Shown: positions 8,815 to 16,191 of the stretch, in pieces | How positions within the stretch are numbered: the stretch's first letter is position 1 | Layout of the letters: each line of letters begins with the position of its first letter | Assembly: GCA_016177705.1 (NCBI GenBank) | Contig: JACOUT010000003.1 | Coordinates: 372,001-436,000, forward strand | DNA: 64,000 nt | Source: Deltaproteobacteria bacterium | GTDB taxonomy: Bacteria > Myxococcota > UBA727 > VGSZ01 | Direction: 5' to 3' | Position numbers and translations under genes: made by a program | Notes under the pieces: generated by a model | The model's input: only the letters and a program-made list of their open reading frames with translations | What the model was told of the DNA's origin: nothing | Database searches by the model: none

Positions 8815-10028
8815 CCGAACACCTTGCGCACGATGCCGACGATCTCGTCGGCCTCGGCGTCGGTGCACACGAGCGGCGGCAGGAACTGCACCACCGAGGT
8901 GTCGTTGTTGGCCCAGACCGCGAAGATGCCCGCGTCGATCAGGAGCTTGGCGCCCATCAGCCCGGCGTCCTCGAAGGGGAACTTGAGGCCCATGAACATG
9001 CCGCGCCGCCGCAGCTCGAAGGGCGCGCCCGCAAGGCCGTGCGCGAAGCGCTCGCCGAGCGCGCACACGCGAGGCAGGAAGGCGGGCGCCTCGACGACGT
9101 CGAGCACCGCGAGCGCGGCCGCGCAGCCGAGCTCGGCGCCGCCGAAGGTGGAGATGTGACGGAACGGATCTTCGTCGAAGACCGCATGCAGCTCGCGCGA
9201 CAACAGCGTGGCCGCGATCGGGTAGAGCCCGCCCGACAGGCCCTTGCCCGTGACGATGGCGTCGGGCGCTACCTCGTCAGCCTCATGCGCCCACAGCGTG
9301 CCGGTGCGGCCGAGGCCGGTCTGCACCTCGTCGAGGATGAGCTTGGCGCCGCGCGTCTGGCACAGCACGCCCACCGCTTTGAGGTAGCCCGGCTCGGGGA
9401 TCGGCATGCCGAGCGTGGCCGGGATGGTCTCGAGCAGCACCGCCGCCGTGCCGTCGTTGACGACCCGTGCGAGCGCGTCGACGTCGTTGAACGGCACCTG
9501 CGTGAACTCGGCCGCCGACGAGAAGAAGGGCTCACGGTACTTGGCGTCGCCGGCGGCGAGCGCGAGACCGGTGTGGCCGTGGTAGCCGCCCGACGCCGAC
9601 ACCACGCCGCGCCGCTTGGTGGCGGCGCGCGCGACCTTGATGGCGAGGTCGATGGCCTCGCCACCCGCGACGGCGAAGACCACGCCGGGCAGGCGGCCCT
9701 TGGTGGTCGCGACCAGGCGCTCGGCCAGGCGCGCGCGCATGCCGGAGACCAGGTGGTGGTTGCCGATGTCGAGCGTGTCGAGCGCTTGGCGCAGCGCGGC
9801 CAGCACCGCCGGGTGGCGGTGGCCGAGGTTGAAGACGCCGCCGTTGCTGTGGCAGTTGAACAGGCGCCGGCCGTCGTAGGCGTCGTGGAAGCAGGCGCCG
9901 TGCCGCTCGCCCATGACAACGTCAACGCCGTACTTCTCGAACATCGCCGTCTTGCCGCGAGAGACGTGCTCGCCGAAGGCGGCGAAGGTGGCGGCGCGGC
10001 TCGGGTAGGGTTGTTCGGGCGCGGTCAT
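8811..10028 (-). CDS. Class III PLP-dependent aminotransferase
   Basis: 405 aa, family-typical. The fold-type I signature is complete: GGEAIDLAIKVAR (about 122-134), SGGYHGHTG (147-154), LDEVQTGLGRTG (232-243, Asp233 binding the PLP pyridine N) and VTGKGLSGG with Lys262 as the PLP Schiff-base lysine. Members include ornithine, 4-aminobutyrate and beta-alanine aminotransferases and phospholyases. Position between livG (21 bp upstream) and the kinase-like gene (4-bp overlap) suggests it processes what the transporter imports. Substrate is unknown; glutamate-1-semialdehyde aminomutase is less likely from context. Confidence 0.85.
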   Translation of the reverse strand: MTAPEQPYPSRAATFAAFGEHVSRGKTAMFEKYGVDVVMGERHGACFHDAYDGRRLFNCHSNGGVFNLGHRHPAVLAALRQALDTLDIGNHHLVSGMRARLAERLVATTKGRLPGVVFAVAGGEAIDLAIKVARAATKRRGVVSASGGYHGHTGLALAAGDAKYREPFFSSAAEFTQVPFNDVDALARVVNDGTAAVLLETIPATLGMPIPEPGYLKAVGVLCQTRGAKLILDEVQTGLGRTGTLWAHEADEVAPDAIVTGKGLSGGLYPIAATLLSRELHAVFDEDPFRHISTFGGAELGCAAALAVLDVVEAPAFLPRVCALGERFAHGLAGAPFELRRRGMFMGLKFPFEDAGLMGAKLLIDAGIFAVWANNDTSVVQFLPPLVCTDAEADEIVGIVRKVFG

Positions 10029-10049
10029 GTCACCCCCGTGCGCACGGGC

Positions 10050-10943
10050 CTACGCGCGCAGCTCGTGGCTCTCCACGCCGAGGTACGCCTCGATCACCTT
10101 GGGATCGCGCTTGACCTCTTCGGGCGTGCCGACGGCGATGGTCTCGCCGTGGTCGAGCACGGTGATGTTCTCGCAGATGCCCATCACCAACTTCATGTCG
10201 TGCTCGATGAGCAGGATGCCCAAGCCCATCTGATCGCGAAGCTGGCGAATCAGCGCCATCAGATCCTGCTTCTCGCGCGTGTTCATGCCGGCGGCGGGCT
10301 CGTCGAGCAACAGCACCTTCGGCCCGGTGGCGAGCGCGCGCGCGATCTCGAGCCGGCGCTGCTCGCCGTAGGGCAGGTTCCTCGCAGCCTCCTCGGCGCG
10401 GTGCGCCAGGCCCATCACCTCGAGCAGCGTGCGCGCGCGCTCTTCGATGTCGGCCTCCTCGCGCAGGAAGCCCGGGGTCAGCAGGAACGCGCGCCACCAG
10501 TCGAGGTAGTTGCCCCACGCCTCGAAGGTGTAGGCAAGCGCGCCGTTGCCCTCCTTGCGAAGCGCCTCGATCTTTGAGCGCGGAAAGAAGGGCGTCGCGT
10601 CCGACAGGCAGCCGACCTTGACGTTGTCGATCGCGCTCAGCTCCTTGAACAGCCGGATGTTCTGGAAGGTGCGCGCTAGCCCGGCGCGGTTGATCTGGTG
10701 CGGCAGTCGGCCGTTCATGCGCACGCCGTCGACGACGACGTCACCGGTGGTGGGCGCATAGACGCCGGTCAGCACGTTGAAGGCCGTGGTCTTGCCGGCG
10801 CCGTTGGGCCCGATCAGGCCCTTCAAGTCCCCCTTCCCCACGGCGAGCGAGAACTCCTTGAGCGCGCACAGGCCGCCGAACTGCATGGTGCAGCTCTTGG
10901 CGTCGAGGATGGCGTCGGCGCTGGCCGTGGTCGCCGAGGTCAC
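10050..10943 (-). CDS. livG: Branched-chain amino acid ABC transporter ATP-binding protein LivG
   Basis: 297 aa. Walker A GPNGAGKTT, Q-loop region RTFQNIRLF, an ABC signature in the form PYGEQRRLEIARAL, Walker B VLLLDEP and the H-loop LLIEHDMKLV are all present. The about 30-residue insert after the Q-loop and the C-terminal VEAYLG-like ending (KVIEAYLGVE) identify LivG rather than LivF. GTG start overlaps the livM stop as GTGA. No LivF-type ATPase follows; the next gene is an aminotransferase. Either LivG acts as a homodimer here or a LivF is encoded elsewhere. Confidence 0.92.
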   Translation of the reverse strand: MTSATTASADAILDAKSCTMQFGGLCALKEFSLAVGKGDLKGLIGPNGAGKTTAFNVLTGVYAPTTGDVVVDGVRMNGRLPHQINRAGLARTFQNIRLFKELSAIDNVKVGCLSDATPFFPRSKIEALRKEGNGALAYTFEAWGNYLDWWRAFLLTPGFLREEADIEERARTLLEVMGLAHRAEEAARNLPYGEQRRLEIARALATGPKVLLLDEPAAGMNTREKQDLMALIRQLRDQMGLGILLIEHDMKLVMGICENITVLDHGETIAVGTPEEVKRDPKVIEAYLGVESHELRA

Positions 10944-12031
10944 AGGGCACCGCCCTCGCGCGGGCGCGGTGGGAAGTGTTCGGGGCCCTTGGGCTTGAAC
11001 AGCGCCAGGTCCCACAGCTCGCGGGTGCCGAACAAGCCTTGCGGGCGCAGCAGCATGATCAGCACGAGCAGGATGCCGTAGATCGGCATGCGCGCCTGGT
11101 CGACGAGCTGCGCGGTCTCGGACGAGACGCCGAGCCCGAGGAAGATCGAGCGCAGCGCCTCGGGCAGCAGGGTCAGGAACACCGCGGCCACCACCGCGCC
11201 CGTGGTCGAGCCGAGGCCGCCGGCGACGATGATGACCACGATCTCCATCGACTTGACGAACGTGAAGGAGCCCGGGTTCACGATCGATTGGTAATGCGCG
11301 AACACGCCGCCCGCGAGCCCGGCGAAGAACGCGGCGACGACGAACGAGCGCACCTTGTAGGCCGTGGTGTTGACGCCCATCGCTTCGGCCGCCACCTCGT
11401 CCTCGCGGATGGCGAGCAGCGAGCGGCCGTGGGTGGACGCCGCGATACGCCGCGCCACCACGATGGTGAGGAAGACGATGAACCAGCACGAGAACATGCT
11501 GGTCCACTGCGGCACGCCGCGCAGCCCGAGCGCGCGGCCGAACACGTCGGTGTTCTGCACAATGACGCGGATGATCTCGCCGAAGCCGAGCGTCACGATG
11601 GCGAGGTAGTCGCCCTTCAAACGCAACGACGGCAGGCCGACCAGGAAGCCAAAGGCCGCCGCCACAGCGCCACCCACCGCGAGCGAGAGCGTGAACATCA
11701 CCTGATCGCTGACGGCGCCGGGCAAGAACGACAGGCCGTACTCGGACAGGATGGTCGAGGTGAGGCCGGCCGTGTAAGCGCCCACGGCCATGAAGCCGGC
11801 GTGGCCGATGGAGAACTGGCCGGTCATGCCGTTCACGATGTTGAGGCTGACCGCCAGGATGACGTTGACACCGACGCCGAGCGACAAGATGACGAAGAAC
11901 GGCGCGCCGCTGGTGGCGAAGTGCACGCAGGCGAGCAGCGGGATCGCCACCAGGAACGGAAAGACGCCGCGTAGCGGCACCGGCACGCGCTGCAGCACTC
12001 GCGCGACGGGCGAGGTGGTCACCGGCGTCAC
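10940..12031 (-). CDS. livM: Branched-chain amino acid ABC transporter permease LivM
   Basis: 363 aa polytopic membrane protein with about nine or ten hydrophobic segments. The LivM signatures NIVNGMTGQFSIGHAGFMAVG and LPSLRLKGDYLAIVTLGFGEI are both seen, the first being the region contacting the ATPase. The GTG start overlaps the livH stop (GTGA) and its own stop overlaps livG, so livH-livM-livG form a tightly coupled transcript. It imports hydrophobic amino acids or related compounds (urea and short-chain amides are also moved by this family); substrate cannot be told without the binding protein. Confidence 0.93.
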   Translation of the reverse strand: MTPVTTSPVARVLQRVPVPLRGVFPFLVAIPLLACVHFATSGAPFFVILSLGVGVNVILAVSLNIVNGMTGQFSIGHAGFMAVGAYTAGLTSTILSEYGLSFLPGAVSDQVMFTLSLAVGGAVAAAFGFLVGLPSLRLKGDYLAIVTLGFGEIIRVIVQNTDVFGRALGLRGVPQWTSMFSCWFIVFLTIVVARRIAASTHGRSLLAIREDEVAAEAMGVNTTAYKVRSFVVAAFFAGLAGGVFAHYQSIVNPGSFTFVKSMEIVVIIVAGGLGSTTGAVVAAVFLTLLPEALRSIFLGLGVSSETAQLVDQARMPIYGILLVLIMLLRPQGLFGTRELWDLALFKPKGPEHFPPRPREGGAL

Positions 12032-12972
12032 ACCTTCTCCGCGGACACGCGGCCGAACAGGCCCTCGGGCTTGAACAACAAGACCACGATCAAGAAGCCG
12101 AAGGCGACCGCGTCGCGCCACGTCGAGGAGCCGTAGCCGACCACGAACTCCTCGACGAGCCCGAGCAAGAGCGCGCCGACGAGCGCGCCCGGCACGTGGC
12201 CGATGCCGCCGATGACGGCGGCGACGAACGCCTTGAGGCCGACCTGCGTGCCCATCAAGGGCTCGATGCGCGTGTCCTTGATGGCGTAGAGCACGCCGGC
12301 GCCGGCGGCGAGCGCCGAGCCGAGCATGAAGGTGAGCGCGATGACGCGGTCGACCGGGATGCCCATCAGCGCGCTGGTGCGGTGATCGAAGCTGACCGCG
12401 CGCATGGCGACGCCGAAGCGCGAGCGGAACACCAAGAGCTGCAAGGCGGCCATCAGCGCCACCGCGATCAAGACCGAGATCACCTGCGTGTTCCTGAGCA
12501 CGATGTCCGGGTAGTTCGGATCGCCGACCACGAGCCAGTCGGCCGGCGTGATCACCTCGGGGAAGGCGCGCGGCGAGGCGCCGGGCAGGATGGTGAGGCC
12601 GCCGAGAGAGAGGTTGAGCTGGAAGCCGTAGGAGATGGTGAAGGAGACGCCGATGGCGGTGATGAGCGCCACCAAGCGCGGCTTCTCGCGCAGCGGCCGA
12701 TAGGCGAAGCGCTCGATCAAGAAGCCGATGAGCGCGCACGCGCCCACGGAGATCAAGAACACCAGGGTGACGCCGATGAAGCTCGACGCGGTCGTGGTCC
12801 CCATGGTGTGCGCGCTCGCGTAGCCCGCGTAGCAGCCGACCATCATCACGTCGCCGTGGGCGAAGTTGATGAGCTTGAGCACGCCGTAGACCATGGTGTA
12901 GCCGAGGGCGACCAGCGCGTAGATGGTGCCGGCGGCGACGCCGTTGATGATGTGCTGGACCAGCTCCGCCAT
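12028..12972 (-). CDS. livH: Branched-chain amino acid ABC transporter permease LivH
   Basis: 314 aa with about eight membrane segments. The LivH N-terminus (IINGVAAGTIYALVALGYTM, then YGVLKLINFAHGD) is diagnostic, and a later VVIGGIGHVPGAL-type segment (AAVIGGIGHVPGALVGALL) is conserved. It is the first gene of the liv run; the 51-bp upstream gap separates it from the zinc-ribbon gene stop. No periplasmic binding protein gene is adjacent, which is unusual for a complete liv operon. Confidence 0.93.
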   Translation of the reverse strand: MAELVQHIINGVAAGTIYALVALGYTMVYGVLKLINFAHGDVMMVGCYAGYASAHTMGTTTASSFIGVTLVFLISVGACALIGFLIERFAYRPLREKPRLVALITAIGVSFTISYGFQLNLSLGGLTILPGASPRAFPEVITPADWLVVGDPNYPDIVLRNTQVISVLIAVALMAALQLLVFRSRFGVAMRAVSFDHRTSALMGIPVDRVIALTFMLGSALAAGAGVLYAIKDTRIEPLMGTQVGLKAFVAAVIGGIGHVPGALVGALLLGLVEEFVVGYGSSTWRDAVAFGFLIVVLLFKPEGLFGRVSAEKV

Positions 12973-13023
12973 CGTGCGGGGCAGATGCCAGAGATGAGGG
13001 CCGCCTTCAACGGCGGCGCGGCG

Positions 13024-13791
13024 TCACGTGCGTCGGCGGCGAGGCCCGCGCACGAACACCCCAACCAGGGGTCCTGCGACGCCGAGCGGCCCGCGACGCC
13101 GCCGCAGCTCGACGTGACCGGTGCTGGGCTTCATCGACGGCATCGTGATGCCGACCGCGCCGAGCACGGCGCCGAGCACGTCGAGCATCACCGGCTCATT
13201 CTCCCTGTCGATCCGGTCGCGCTCGGCGCGCGCGCGCGCCTGCGCTGCCTTGAACTCGAAGCCCATATCGTCGGTGCGCCCCATCCGGCTCCTCGCGCGT
13301 GGCACTTCGGCCAGCTCCAGGCTGGCCGTCGACGGCAGCGGCGGACCTGGTCGAGGTGGCGAGGCCGGCGGCAGTGCGACCGGCGGCAGTGCGACCGGCG
13401 GCAGTGCGACCGGCGTCGGCGCCGGCGCCTCGGCGCGTATGCCGCCGGCGACGAGCGCGTCGCGTACGGCGCACAGCTCGCCCGGGTCATACCAGGTGCC
13501 ATGCAGCCCGCAGGTGTCGACGTCGACGGGACCGGCGGGGAAGCGCCTCATGGTGGCGCGGCACACCGGGCAGGCCGCCGCGCTCGCGAGGTCGACGCGG
13601 GCGAACGGGCTACCGGCGGAGCGCTCGGCCGCGGCGTGCGCGCGCGGGTCGAGCGCGAGGCGCACACTGTCGGCGACGTCGCCGCGCAGGAACACGCCGC
13701 CGCAGCGCCAGCAGCACAGCGCGGGCCCGTCCGCGCGCAGCGCGGTGCTACGGCAGCGCGGGCAGCACAGGCTCTCGAGCGCCCGCGACAT
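13024..13791 (-). CDS. Zinc-ribbon (zf-TFIIB-like) protein
   Basis: 255 aa. Two zinc-ribbon-like units are visible: C10-x2-C13 with C27-x2-C30, and C74-x2-C77 with CGLHGTWYDPGEL (94-106), the second close to the bacterial zf-TFIIB pattern in which CxxC...C-G-x-x-(C/H) is followed by W-x-D-x-G-E-L. A Pro-rich linker PVALPP is repeated three times, encoded by a 15-bp tandem repeat. The C-terminus is basic with a hydrophobic stretch. Function unknown. Its ATG overlaps the stop of the upstream membrane-protein gene by one base (TGATG). Confidence 0.75.
   Translation of the reverse strand: MSRALESLCCPRCRSTALRADGPALCCWRCGGVFLRGDVADSVRLALDPRAHAAAERSAGSPFARVDLASAAACPVCRATMRRFPAGPVDVDTCGLHGTWYDPGELCAVRDALVAGGIRAEAPAPTPVALPPVALPPVALPPASPPRPGPPLPSTASLELAEVPRARSRMGRTDDMGFEFKAAQARARAERDRIDRENEPVMLDVLGAVLGAVGITMPSMKPSTGHVELRRRRGPLGVAGPLVGVFVRGPRRRRT
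13366..13410 (-). repeat. Three exact 15-bp tandem repeats in the zinc-ribbon gene
   Basis: CGGCGGCAGTGCGAC occurs three times head to tail (plus-strand reading), encoding the PVALPP linker on the minus strand. Exact repetition at DNA level indicates recent slippage and possible length variation of the linker. Confidence 0.9.
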
Positions 13792-14330
13792 CAGCCGTGG
13801 TGGTCCAGCTCGCGCGTGCTGCTGGCGGTGGAGAAGCGTGCGTCGCCGCGCGACAACAGCCCTTGGGCGCCCCACAGGTCGCGACGCAGCCGCGCGCGCC
13901 GGCTGTCGGGGTGCTCCGTCTCGACGTTGCCCATCCACTTCTCGCCCGTGTAGGCGCCGGCGAGCGCGAGCACGAAGCCGATGCCGCCGCCGACGAAGAT
14001 CTTGGTCCAGTCCCAGCGGATGTAGGAGTGAGGCAAGAAGAACGTCATCAGGAACACGATGATGACGGCGATGGCAGCACCGACCGCCGGCTCCCACAGA
14101 CGCACGCGCGGCGAGATGACGCCGACGAACCAACCGCCGAGCAAGAAGCTGGCGAGGTGCATCAGCATGTCGAGGCGAAGCTGCACCATGGTCGAGGCCA
14201 GCCTGCTCGCCAGGATGGCCGGCGAGATGACGACGGCGATGCAGATCTCCATGGCGGTGATGATCAGCACGCTCGCGATCACCCAGGCCCAGGAGAACGG
14301 CTGCGCGTTGTCGTTGGATGACGTGATCAT
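13791..14330 (-). CDS. Integral membrane protein of unknown function
   Basis: 179 aa with four predicted membrane segments at about 12-35, 48-70, 82-104 and 115-137, then a basic cytoplasmic tail. I do not recognise a family. An upstream ATG at 14339 is possible, but the ATG at 14330 is preferred because a TAGTAT hexamer ends 7 bases before it and overlaps the upstream candidate. It is coupled to the zinc-ribbon gene by a TGATG overlap, so the two products may act together, for example at the membrane. The role is not inferable. Confidence 0.65.
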   Translation of the reverse strand: MITSSNDNAQPFSWAWVIASVLIITAMEICIAVVISPAILASRLASTMVQLRLDMLMHLASFLLGGWFVGVISPRVRLWEPAVGAAIAVIIVFLMTFFLPHSYIRWDWTKIFVGGGIGFVLALAGAYTGEKWMGNVETEHPDSRRARLRRDLWGAQGLLSRGDARFSTASSTRELDHHG

Positions 14331-14337
14331 GCGTCCC

Positions 14338-14343
14338 ATACTA
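14338..14343 (-). promoter_or_regulatory. TAGTAT -10-like element of the membrane-protein gene
   Basis: On the minus strand TAGTAT is followed by 7 bases and ATG, with no typical ribosome-binding site. It supports the start at 14330 over 14339, since the latter ATG lies inside or next to the hexamer. Confidence 0.45.
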
Positions 14344-14411
14344 CGGGAGCGGCCCGCTCCATTTCGAGCGCGACTTTGTAGCCAAAGCACACGAGCGCGC
14401 CAGCGACGTCG

Positions 14412-15791
14412 TCACACCGCGCGCGAGTAGGGCACGGCCGCCGGCATGCGGTGCAGGTAGGAGTCGAAGGCGGCCGCGACGTTGCGCACGAACAAACGAC
14501 CGAGCGGCGTCACCTCGACGCGGCCGGGCGCGACCGTCGCGAGCCCCTCCTCGACGAGCGGGCCGAGCCGCTCGAGCCCGTCGGAGAGCGCGCCGGCAAG
14601 CGTCACGCCGAAGCGCTTGGACAGCATCGCGTCGTCGACGGCGAAGCGACACATGAGCGCACGGATGACGAAGCGGCGCCGCTCGTCGTCCTCGGACAAC
14701 GCGACGCCGCGCACGATGGGCAGGGCGCCCTCGTCGATGCGCTTGCTCCAGGCGCGCACGTTCTTCTCATTCTGCGCGTAGGCGCCGCCCACCTCGCCGA
14801 TGGCGCTCATGCCGAAGCCGAGCATGTCGGTGGCGTGCGAGACGGTGTAGCCCTGGAAGGTGCGGTTGAGCGTGCCGTGGGCGAGCGCATGCGCCAGCTC
14901 GTCGCCGGGCCGTGCGAAGTGGTCCATGCCGATGGGCACGTAGCCGGCGGCCACGAAGGCGCGGCGCGCGTCGCAGAAGATCGCCAGCTTGTCGTCGACG
15001 TTCGGCAGGTCGTCCTGCACGATGCGCACCTGGTTCTTGCGCTGCTCCGGGATGTAGGCGAACGAGAACAGCGCCACGCGATCGGGCTTGAGCGTCAACG
15101 CCAGCTCGAGCGTGCGCGCGAAGCTGTCGCGCGTCTGCTTGGGCAGGCCATAGATGAGGTCGATGTTGACGCTGTCGAAGCCGGCGGCGCGCGCCGCCTC
15201 CGTCACCTCGCGCGTCTTGTCGAGCGCCTGCACGCGGCCGATGGCGTGCTGCACGTCGTCGTCGGTGTCCTGCACGCCAAAGGAGATGCGCGTGAAGCCG
15301 GCGGCGCGCAGCTCGGCGACGATGCTGGCGCTGGCCTCGCGCGGATCGACCTCGATGGCCACCTCGGCGCCCGGCACGAGCGTGAAGTGCTTGGTCAGGT
15401 GATCGAGCAGCCGCGACAGCTCGCCCGGCGAGTACATGTTGGGTGTGCCACCGCCGAGCTGGATCTCGGCGACCTTGCGGCGCCTCGGCAGGTGCGCCAC
15501 CACGCGGTCGATCTCGAGGAGCAAGCGCTCGAGGTACTCGCTCAAGCGCTCCGGGTCCGAGGACGCCACCATGGCACAGCCGCAGTAGGCGCACTGGTGG
15601 CGGCAGAACGGCAGGTGCAGGTAGAGCCCGAGCGGCTCGTCGCTGCGTGCGTCGGCGCGCGCGAGCGCGGCCAGGTAGCTGTCGGCGGTGAACGAGGGCG
15701 TGAAGCGGTCGGCCGTCGGGTAGCTCGTGTAGCGCGGCACCGGACGGTCGTAGCGGCGCAGCAACTCGGGGGTGACGTCGAGGTCGGCCAT
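14412..15791 (-). CDS. hemN: Oxygen-independent coproporphyrinogen III oxidase HemN
   Basis: 459 aa, matching bona fide HemN length. The radical-SAM motif C63-x3-C67-x2-C70 with the extra Cys72 is the HemN pattern, not that of the shorter HemW. The substrate-region N-terminus RYDRPVPRYTSYPTA and QLGGGTPNMYSP are also typical. It decarboxylates coproporphyrinogen III to protoporphyrinogen IX in anaerobic heme synthesis. The ATG at 15791 is chosen from homology and a TGAGG upstream. Its upstream region holds ten AAG triplets and a long inverted repeat, which may affect expression. Confidence 0.95.
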   Translation of the reverse strand: MADLDVTPELLRRYDRPVPRYTSYPTADRFTPSFTADSYLAALARADARSDEPLGLYLHLPFCRHQCAYCGCAMVASSDPERLSEYLERLLLEIDRVVAHLPRRRKVAEIQLGGGTPNMYSPGELSRLLDHLTKHFTLVPGAEVAIEVDPREASASIVAELRAAGFTRISFGVQDTDDDVQHAIGRVQALDKTREVTEAARAAGFDSVNIDLIYGLPKQTRDSFARTLELALTLKPDRVALFSFAYIPEQRKNQVRIVQDDLPNVDDKLAIFCDARRAFVAAGYVPIGMDHFARPGDELAHALAHGTLNRTFQGYTVSHATDMLGFGMSAIGEVGGAYAQNEKNVRAWSKRIDEGALPIVRGVALSEDDERRRFVIRALMCRFAVDDAMLSKRFGVTLAGALSDGLERLGPLVEEGLATVAPGRVEVTPLGRLFVRNVAAAFDSYLHRMPAAVPYSRAV

Positions 15792-15834
15792 GGCGTGCCT
15801 CAGGGTGATCAGCTTGCGGGTGCGGGGGAGCGGG

Positions 15835-15864
15835 AAGAAGAAGAAGAAGAAGAAGAAGAAGAAG
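15835..15864. repeat. (AAG)10 simple sequence repeat upstream of hemN
   Basis: Ten uninterrupted AAG triplets on the plus strand (CTT on the hemN strand), about 43-73 bases before the hemN ATG. Such a tract can change copy number by slippage. Being in untranslated DNA, a change would alter spacing or structure rather than frame. Confidence 0.95.
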
Positions 15865-15865
15865 C

Positions 15866-16065
15866 TGGGGCTTGTCGTCCTGCCTTCGATGAGGATCGCT
15901 GCTCTCGCGAGAGCAGAGCGCAGTGCCCTCTCGCCGACACGGCCTGCCACCCAGGGAGGGCGACCGTCGGCGCCGCACCTCGGCACACGGCGGCTCCCCA
16001 ACGGAACCGCCGCATGCTCTGGCGAGAGCAGCGATCGTCAGTCGAAGGAACAACGACAAGCCCCA
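15866..16065. repeat. 200-bp structured inverted-repeat element
   Basis: Left arm 15866-15908 and right arm 16022-16065 are imperfect inverted copies (roughly 85 percent matching by eye) around a 113-bp centre. A perfect 16-bp palindrome TGCTCTCGCGAGAGCA (15900-15915) sits at the inner edge of the left arm; a near-palindrome lies at the right. The centre adds two hairpins: CGCCGAC (15932-15938) with GTCGGCG (15966-15972), and CGGCGG (15988-15993) with CCGCCG (16007-16012). No coding frame is convincing. It may be a MITE-like element or a structured RNA in the hemN leader. The rest of the intergenic stretch, 16066-16191, shows nothing I can name. Confidence 0.7.
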
Positions 16066-16191
16066 AATCCAGGTCCTCACGGTTTCCCGGCCGCAGCGGG
16101 CGAACCTCGACACTACCGACGGGAGCGATGACGCGCACGCGTCGATGGTCACCACTTGGTCAGTGCCACACTCGGCGCCCGGTCGACGGCG

